DNA from: Verrucomicrobiales bacterium
GTDB taxonomy: Bacteria > Verrucomicrobiota > Verrucomicrobiia > Verrucomicrobiales > DEV007
Reading direction: 5' to 3'
Assembly: GCA_007123695.1 (NCBI GenBank)
Contig: SLGN01000422.1
Coordinates: 1 to 12,565 of the forward strand
Length of the DNA: 12,565 nt
A program made the translations under genes and the position numbers. A model generated the notes under the pieces. The model ran no database searches and was not told the DNA's origin. It worked only from the letters and a program-made list of their open reading frames with translations. Positions 8,693 to 12,565 of this stretch are shown piece by piece. Position 1 is the first letter of the stretch. The number at the start of each line of letters is the position of its first letter.

Positions 8693-9109
8693 ATGAATCC
8701 ACTCGAACCCGGAGATCCCCTTTGGAAAGTCCTCGGTCGCGCGAGCAAGGCGGAACCCTCCGCCTCGTTCGCCGCCAAGGTCGTCGGCGCGGCACGCCGG
8801 CTGGAGCAGGGCCGCTCCGGAAGCTGGCTCTCCGAGTGGTGGCAGAGCTTCGCGGCCGCGCTGCTTCCGCGGCCGCGTCTCGCCCTCGCCTGTGGCGGAG
8901 CCCTCGCTGCGCTCCTCCTCTCGCTTGCCCTGATCCCGTCGGGCGAACGCTCCGCCGAAGACCTCGTCGCCTCGGCCGAGTCCGGCGAAGCCGGCGATTT
9001 CTTCGACCCCGCGATGGAGCTGGAGGCGGTCGAGTATCTCGCCCAGCTCATGGCCGTGGCCGATCCCGGACAGCTCGACGACGCCGTGCTCGTCGATCTT
9101 TTTTTCTAG
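8693..9109 (+). CDS. Small one-TM protein of unknown function after rpoD, possibly anti-sigma-like
   Basis: This 138-residue protein has a cytoplasmic-looking N-terminus (D-P-L-W-K-V-L-G-R-A at 8-17, then S-F-A-A-K-V-V-G-A-A-R-R at 25-36), one transmembrane segment at about 62-81 (L-A-L-A-C-G-G-A-L-A-A-L-L-L), and an acidic C-terminal tail ending E-Y-L-A-Q-L-M-A-V...D-L-F-F. It has the general look of small membrane proteins found beside sigma-factor genes in Verrucomicrobia, including an N-in, single-TM layout like that of membrane anti-sigma factors; there is no zinc-finger H-x3-C-x2-C motif, so anti-sigma activity is only a suggestion. The gene starts 93 bases after rpoD on the same strand. 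The last 35 coding bases contain a terminator-shaped hairpin and T7 run. Confidence 0.75.
   Translation: MNPLEPGDPLWKVLGRASKAEPSASFAAKVVGAARRLEQGRSGSWLSEWWQSFAAALLPRPRLALACGGALAALLLSLALIPSGERSAEDLVASAESGEAGDFFDPAMELEAVEYLAQLMAVADPGQLDDAVLVDLFF
9075..9105 (+). terminator. Intrinsic terminator overlapping the 3' end of the small membrane protein gene
   Basis: TCGACGA (9075-9081) pairs perfectly with TCGTCGA (9090-9096) around an 8-base loop, and a T7 run follows at 9099-9105 after two bases. This is the best hairpin-plus-T-tract seen in the window, and it would end the dnaG-rpoD transcript. It is unusual because the stop codon TAG (9107-9109) lies after the T-run, so RNA released there would lack an in-frame stop. 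Confidence 0.6.
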
Positions 9110-9146
9110 TCCCTGAAAGACCCGCCCCCGGCGCGGCGTATTCGTC

Positions 9147-9216
9147 GGTGGAAGCAGGTTTCCACCCCGGAGAGATTTTTGCTGGAGCACAGCTTCCCGA
9201 AGCGGGGAAAATCCTC
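9147..9216 (+). other. Structured spacer upstream of the M48 protease gene
   Basis: GGTGGAA (9147-9153) pairs with TTCCACC (9160-9166). Next, GATTTT (9174-9179) can pair with AAAATC (9208-9213) and enclose GCTTC/GAAGC (9192-9203) or the competing GCTG/CAGC (9181-9193). Together these could form a compact RNA fold in the 199 bases between the small membrane protein and the M48 gene. I recognise no known RNA family or riboswitch, and no clear promoter in front. Confidence 0.35.
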
Positions 9217-9244
9217 TAAAGCGAAGGTCGGTCCATCCGTTCCA

Positions 9245-9280
9245 TGGAGGCGCGACCGAGGCCCGCCCGTCGCGCCTCCA
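9245..9280. repeat. Strong hairpin with 12-bp perfect stem before the M48 protease gene
   Basis: TGGAGGCGCGAC (9245-9256) and GTCGCGCCTCCA (9269-9280) are perfect reverse complements around a 12-base loop, the longest perfect stem noticed in the window. It ends 28 bases before the M48 start. There is no T-tract on either side. It may be a T-less terminator, a leader hairpin affecting translation, or a transcription roadblock. Confidence 0.5.
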
Positions 9281-9308
9281 GCGCCACCGCGCTTCCAAGA
9301 CTAACGAC

Positions 9309-10100
9309 ATGAGCCCCCGCCACGCCCCCCTCGTCGCCTTCGCCGCGTTCGCCGCGTTTCTACTCGGCGTCGCCTGCCGCTCCACCGTGCCCGAGACCGG
9401 TCGCCAGCAGATCAACATGCTGCCCCCCGCGAAGGAGGCCGCGCTCGGGCTCACCGAATTCAAGAAGATCAAGGAATCGAAGAAGATCTCCAACGACCGC
9501 GCCAAGAATGAAATGGTGCAGCGCGTCGGGCGCCGGCTTTCCGTCGTCATGCCCGTGCCGAACGCCGAGTGGGAGTTCGTCGTCTTCGACGATCCCACGC
9601 CGAACGCCTTCGCCCTGCCCGGCGGAAAGGTGGGGGTCCACACCGGGCTCTTCCAAGTGACCCAGAACGAGCCCGGCCTCGCCGCCGTCATCGGACACGA
9701 GGTCGCCCACATCGTCGCGAGGCATTCCGGCGAGCGGGTCACGCAGAACGTCCTCGCCGGCGCCGCCGTCGCCGGGGCCGGCATGGTGATGAACCGCGAC
9801 GGCCGCGACGGCACCGTGCCCACCGCCGCCCTCGGGGCCGGGGCACTGCTCGCGACCCGCGCCTGGTCCCGCAACCAGGAGCTCGAGGCCGACCGAATGG
9901 GCGCGATCTTCATGGCTCGGGCAGGCTACGATCCGCGCGAGGCGGTGTCGCTCTGGAAGCGCTTCGCCGACTGGAAGCGCGAGAACGACGCGGGGTCGAA
10001 AGTGCCCAGCTTCCTCAGCACCCACCCCGTCGACGAGCGCCGCATCTCGGAGCTGGAACGATACCTGCCCGAGGCCCTCGCCGAATACAAGGGCTCGTGA
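9309..10100 (+). CDS. M48 family zinc metalloprotease, probable lipoprotein (LoiP/YggG-like)
   Basis: This 263-residue protease has an N-terminal hydrophobic signal (8-22) ending L-L-G-V-A-C23; the lipobox is imperfect, but C23 followed by R-S-T-V-P-E-T-G-R resembles M48 lipoproteins. The zinc site is H130-E-V-A-H134 and the third ligand is E191 in E-L-E-A-D195-R, the usual M48 HExxH plus ExxxD pairing. P-N-A-F-A-L-P-G-G (98-106) is the family strand preceding the active-site helix, and S-T-H-P-V-D-E-R-R near the C-terminus is also typical. Family members degrade misfolded or outer-membrane proteins in the periplasm; the target here is unknown. The distance to the next gene is two bases, so both are probably on one mRNA. 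Upstream lie the structured spacer and the strong hairpin; the ribosome site is weak. Confidence 0.93.
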   Translation: MSPRHAPLVAFAAFAAFLLGVACRSTVPETGRQQINMLPPAKEAALGLTEFKKIKESKKISNDRAKNEMVQRVGRRLSVVMPVPNAEWEFVVFDDPTPNAFALPGGKVGVHTGLFQVTQNEPGLAAVIGHEVAHIVARHSGERVTQNVLAGAAVAGAGMVMNRDGRDGTVPTAALGAGALLATRAWSRNQELEADRMGAIFMARAGYDPREAVSLWKRFADWKRENDAGSKVPSFLSTHPVDERRISELERYLPEALAEYKGS

Positions 10101-10102
10101 GC

Positions 10103-10663
10103 ATGGAAAAGCGCGAAAGGCGGCGCGAGCTGCTCGCCCGCGTCCGCGACATTCCCCGCGGCGAACGCGCCCGCCGCTCCTCCGCGATCCGCGCCGCGCT
10201 GCGACGCGACCGGGCCTTTCTGACGGCCCGCACCGTATTCGCCTACCTCGCCCTGCCCGGCGAGCCCGACCTCGCCCCCCTCGTCGGAGCGGTCGCAGGC
10301 CAGCGCTGGGCCTTCGCCCGCGTCGTTTCCGCCGACCGTCTCGATTTTCATCTGCTGGAGGACCCGGCCGAGGCGCGACCGGGGGAACTCGGAATTTCCG
10401 AACCCGATCCCGCACGCCATCCCCGCATCGAAGCGGCGGAGGCCGATCTCGTCCTCGTCCCCGGCGTCGGCTTCGACCCTGCGGGACGCAACCGCCTCGG
10501 TCGGGGCAAAGGCTACTACGACCGCTTCCTCCAGGCCGCCCTCGATGCCTCGGCGACGACGGAACTCGTCGGCGTCGCCTTTTCCGAACAGCTCGGCCCG
10601 GTCCCCGCGGAAGCCCACGACATCCCGATGCACCGGATCCTGACCGATCTGGGCTGGGCCTGA
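10103..10663 (+). CDS. 5-formyltetrahydrofolate cyclo-ligase (5,10-methenyltetrahydrofolate synthetase)
   Basis: This 186-residue cytoplasmic enzyme converts 5-formyltetrahydrofolate to 5,10-methenyltetrahydrofolate using ATP, returning a dead-end folate to the one-carbon pool. The signature R-L-G-R-G-K-G-Y-Y-D-R is at 131-141 (phosphate and ATP binding), preceded by L-V-L-V-P-G-V-G-F-D (116-125) and followed by A-H-D-I-P-M (171-176). The basic N-terminus with R-R-R-E-L and R-R-S-S-A-I is typical. The ATG at 10103 was chosen; a GTG at 10097 overlaps the stop of the M48 gene (GTGA) and has better spacing to an upstream AGGG, so translation may be coupled and two residues longer. Length fits the family. 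In gammaproteobacteria the homolog sits beside 6S RNA; no such RNA is seen in the 56 bases downstream. Confidence 0.93.
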   Translation: MEKRERRRELLARVRDIPRGERARRSSAIRAALRRDRAFLTARTVFAYLALPGEPDLAPLVGAVAGQRWAFARVVSADRLDFHLLEDPAEARPGELGISEPDPARHPRIEAAEADLVLVPGVGFDPAGRNRLGRGKGYYDRFLQAALDASATTELVGVAFSEQLGPVPAEAHDIPMHRILTDLGWA

Positions 10664-10719
10664 TTCGGGGGAGAGAGCGCTCCGGCGTCAACCGTCCGGC
10701 TCCGGGCACCCGCCGCCGC

Positions 10720-11466
10720 TCACTGGAACCTTCCGCCAAAACCCGCCTCGCGCAGCGCCAGCATTACGTCGTAGGGTTTGAAGTCCTTGCCTTTGATCTG
10801 CACGCGGGAGGCCCCGTTCTTCGCATCGCAGCTATCGACCCCGGCCACCGACTCGACCGCTTTCTTGAAGGAACGGACGCAGCCGCCGCAGCAGAGATGC
10901 GTGTCGCGCACGACCATGGTGTCGGTGGTGAAATCGTCCTCCTTCAGCGGGGCGATGCGGACGCCTGCGTGGTCGGACTCGCCGTAGAAGCCCGCATCGT
11001 AGAGTGCCTTCAGCGCCTTCTGCGCGTCCTTCCCGGTGGGCGCCTCGACCACGATCGATCCGTCGCTGCGGCTCGCCTTCAGCGTCACTCCGTCGGGCAC
11101 GGAGACATCGCCCACAGCGGACACGCAAGTGCCGCAGCAAAGATGGACACCGGAAAGCGTCAGCGTCGTCTCTCCCTCGGGGATCGCGGCACTGCCGCCC
11201 GACGACTCCTCAGACCCACCGGACATCTGCGCGGCGGCGGCTTTGGCGTATTCCCCGTCCTCCGGCGATAGGCTCGCGAGCGGCACGTCGAAGGTCCGCC
11301 CGTTCGCCATCCGGATGGTCACGGTATCGTCGTCCTTCATCCCGACGAACTCGGCCGTCACCGTCTTCCCGTCCTCCGAGCGGGTCCATTCGCGCGGCTC
11401 GGCGCCGAACAGGACGGAGTTCAAAACGAGGGCGGATAGGATCGTCGGGAGAATGAACTTGGCCAT
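10720..11466 (-). CDS. Secreted protein with SHD1 domain and two HMA-like domains bearing H-L-C-C-G-x-C
   Basis: This 248-residue protein has a signal peptide at 1-22 (M-A-K-F-I-L-P, ending L-F-G-A before E-P). Residues 25-75 match the SLA1 homology domain 1 pattern (R-E-W-T-R...V-T-A-E-F-V-G...D-T-V-T-I-R...F-D-V-P-L-A-S-L-S), common in secreted PVC proteins. A Gly/Ser linker (82-92) leads to two ferredoxin-like domains of the heavy-metal-associated type: H108-L-C110-C111-G-T-C114 and H190-L-C192-C193-G-G-C196, each followed by a second half ending A-L-x-x-A-G-F. Compared with the standard M-T-C-x-x-C loop, Thr is replaced by Cys and a His precedes. Metal binding (Cu, Zn or Hg) is a family inference; the ion is unknown. 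The gene faces the folate gene convergently and is divergent from lpxC. It has no Shine-Dalgarno, and the promoter sits right at its start codon. Confidence 0.88.
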   Translation of the reverse strand: MAKFILPTILSALVLNSVLFGAEPREWTRSEDGKTVTAEFVGMKDDDTVTIRMANGRTFDVPLASLSPEDGEYAKAAAAQMSGGSEESSGGSAAIPEGETTLTLSGVHLCCGTCVSAVGDVSVPDGVTLKASRSDGSIVVEAPTGKDAQKALKALYDAGFYGESDHAGVRIAPLKEDDFTTDTMVVRDTHLCCGGCVRSFKKAVESVAGVDSCDAKNGASRVQIKGKDFKPYDVMLALREAGFGGRFQ

Positions 11467-11472
11467 GGAACG

Positions 11473-11502
11473 AGGCTACGCAAAAACGCCATCCGAGGTC
11501 AA
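11473..11502 (-). promoter_or_regulatory. Putative sigma-70 promoter giving a leaderless mRNA for the HMA-like protein
   Basis: On the minus strand, TTGACC (11502-11497) and TAGCCT (11478-11473) are spaced by 18 bases. Six bases (CGTTCC) separate the -10 box from the ATG at 11466, so transcription should begin at or next to the A of the start codon. The -35 matches consensus at five of six positions, and the -10 keeps the key T, A and final T. Confidence 0.45.
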
Positions 11503-11686
11503 TGCCTTCCTTTGAAAAAATTCCGTGACTTCCTCTCGAGTGCAGGATCGAATCGTCACAACACATTTTTTAACTGTTGATTGTCCGAGTGTTGGAATCC
11601 ACCCGTTCCCGGGCTCCTCACAAGCTGCTGGACTATCGCCGCAATTGCGCTAGGGGTGTCCTTCCTTCCAGCCAGGCAAAGCCCCC

Positions 11687-12565
11687 ATGTCGGAACAGAA
11701 GCAACAGACTCTCGCCGCACCCGCCGCCCTCACCGGCACCTCGCTGCATACCGGCGAGCAGGTCACTCTCACGATGAAGCCCGCCCCGGTCGATGCGGGG
11801 ATCAAATTCCGCCGCGTCGATCTGCCCGACAAGCCCTTCATCGACGCCCTCGTCTCCAAGGTGCAGACCGTCGAGCGCGCCACGACGCTGGCGGAAGGCT
11901 CAGTCAAGGTCCACACCGTCGAGCACGTCATCTCGGCCCTGGTGGGAATGGGAGTCGACAACGCCGTCATCGAAATGGATGCGAACGAGCCGCCCATCGG
12001 CGACGGCTCAGCTCGGCCCTTCGTCGATTGCATCAAAAAGGCCGGCATCGTCGGGCAGGAAGCGAACCGACGCGTCTTCGAGATCCGCGAGCCGATCCAT
12101 CTGGAAACGGCGGGCGGATCGCTGCTCACCATCGTGCCCGACAAGGGCTTCCGCGTCTCCTGCACTCAGGTCGGCCCCGAGGGGCGCATGACCCAGTTCC
12201 ACTCCACCGAGATCACGCCCGAGACCTACGAGCGCGAGATCGCCCATGCCCGCACCTTCGTCTTCTACGAAGACGTGCAGCCGCTGCTGGAAAAGGGGCT
12301 CATCAAGGGCGGGAGCCTCGAAAACGCCATCGTCATCAAGGGCGATTCGGTCATGAGCAAGGAGGCGCTCCGCTACCCGGATGAGTTCGCCCGCCACAAG
12401 ATCCTCGACATCGTCGGCGACCTGATGCTGAGCGGAAAGCGGATCATGGGCCATGTCATCGCCGTCAAGCCGGGCCACGGCCCCAACACCCAGATGGCGC
12501 AACTGCTCGCAAAAACCTATGCACAGACCCTCTCGGCCGTGCCCACAGTGAACATCCCCACGGGC
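11687..12565 (+). CDS. lpxC: UDP-3-O-acyl-N-acetylglucosamine deacetylase LpxC, partial at 3' end
   Basis: This cytoplasmic zinc enzyme removes the acetyl group from UDP-3-O-acyl-GlcNAc, the committed step of lipid A synthesis. The 293 visible residues include every catalytic motif: L-T-G-T-S-L-H-T-G (15-23), T-V-E79-H80 (general base and zinc ligand), P-I-G-D-G-S-A-R-P-F (103-112), R-H237-K-I-L-D241 (zinc ligands) and P-G-H264-G-P-N (catalytic His). Each is within one residue of the E. coli position. The frame is still open at the edge. The tail after H264 (A-Q-T-L-S-A-V-P-T-V-N-I-P-T-G) looks like a linker, and some Bacteroidetes and related bacteria fuse LpxC to FabZ, so a fusion is possible. 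The start is M-S-E-Q-K-Q-Q-T-L; the ribosome site is poor. Divergent from the HMA-like gene, with a 220-base spacer that is AT-rich near 11510-11585. Confidence 0.96.
   Translation, partial: MSEQKQQTLAAPAALTGTSLHTGEQVTLTMKPAPVDAGIKFRRVDLPDKPFIDALVSKVQTVERATTLAEGSVKVHTVEHVISALVGMGVDNAVIEMDANEPPIGDGSARPFVDCIKKAGIVGQEANRRVFEIREPIHLETAGGSLLTIVPDKGFRVSCTQVGPEGRMTQFHSTEITPETYEREIAHARTFVFYEDVQPLLEKGLIKGGSLENAIVIKGDSVMSKEALRYPDEFARHKILDIVGDLMLSGKRIMGHVIAVKPGHGPNTQMAQLLAKTYAQTLSAVPTVNIPTG

Noticed and set aside
10664..10719. 6S RNA or other ncRNA beside the folate cyclo-ligase gene
   Set aside because: The spacer is only 56 bases, far shorter than 6S RNA, and no stem with a central bubble was found. 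The association is mainly gammaproteobacterial.
11640..11649. CGCAATTGCG palindrome upstream of lpxC as an operator
   Set aside because: A single 10-bp palindrome can occur by chance, and no second copy or clear promoter lies around it.

Overview
The window reads as a piece of a GC-rich Gram-negative chromosome, most likely a member of the Verrucomicrobiota or a close PVC relative. Clues: a Tat-exported Gfo/Idh/MocA oxidoreductase beside a secreted PQQ-like beta-propeller protein, an SHD1-domain secreted protein, a small membrane protein of a type I associate with Verrucomicrobia after the sigma-factor gene, and lpxC (so an LPS-bearing outer membrane). The lineage is an inference from gene style; no rRNA or other phylogenetic marker was tested. 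No tRNA, rRNA, CRISPR array, insertion sequence or phage gene was seen.

Layout. Positions 1-1676 (minus strand) hold two tandem secreted proteins that are paralogs of each other; the downstream one runs off the left edge and the complete one ends in what looks like an NlpC/P60-like cysteine-hydrolase fold. After a 256-base gap with several inverted repeats comes the Gfo/Idh/MocA oxidoreductase (1933-3267, minus), divergent from a secreted PQQ-like propeller protein (3407-4699, plus). A 172-base spacer with a helically phased degenerate repeat precedes the replication/transcription core: dnaG (4872-6746) and the primary sigma factor rpoD (6797-8599), the conserved core of the macromolecular synthesis operon, here without rpsU in the visible window. 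A one-TM small protein follows (8693-9109), whose last codons overlap a textbook intrinsic-terminator shape. A structured 199-base spacer then leads to an M48 metalloprotease (9309-10100) and 5-formyltetrahydrofolate cyclo-ligase (10103-10663), tightly spaced and probably co-transcribed.

Convergent to these, 10720-11466 (minus) encodes a secreted protein with an SHD1 domain and two HMA-like domains carrying an unusual H-L-C-C-G-x-C motif; its promoter geometry suggests a leaderless mRNA. The window ends inside lpxC (11687 onward, plus), the committed step of lipid A synthesis, possibly fused to fabZ beyond the edge.

Most genes are housekeeping (primase, sigma, folate repair, lipid A, membrane/periplasmic protein turnover). 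The less ordinary parts are the secreted paralog pair, the double HMA-like protein, the phased repeat before dnaG, and the terminator inside the small gene after rpoD. No complete new multi-gene system is evident.
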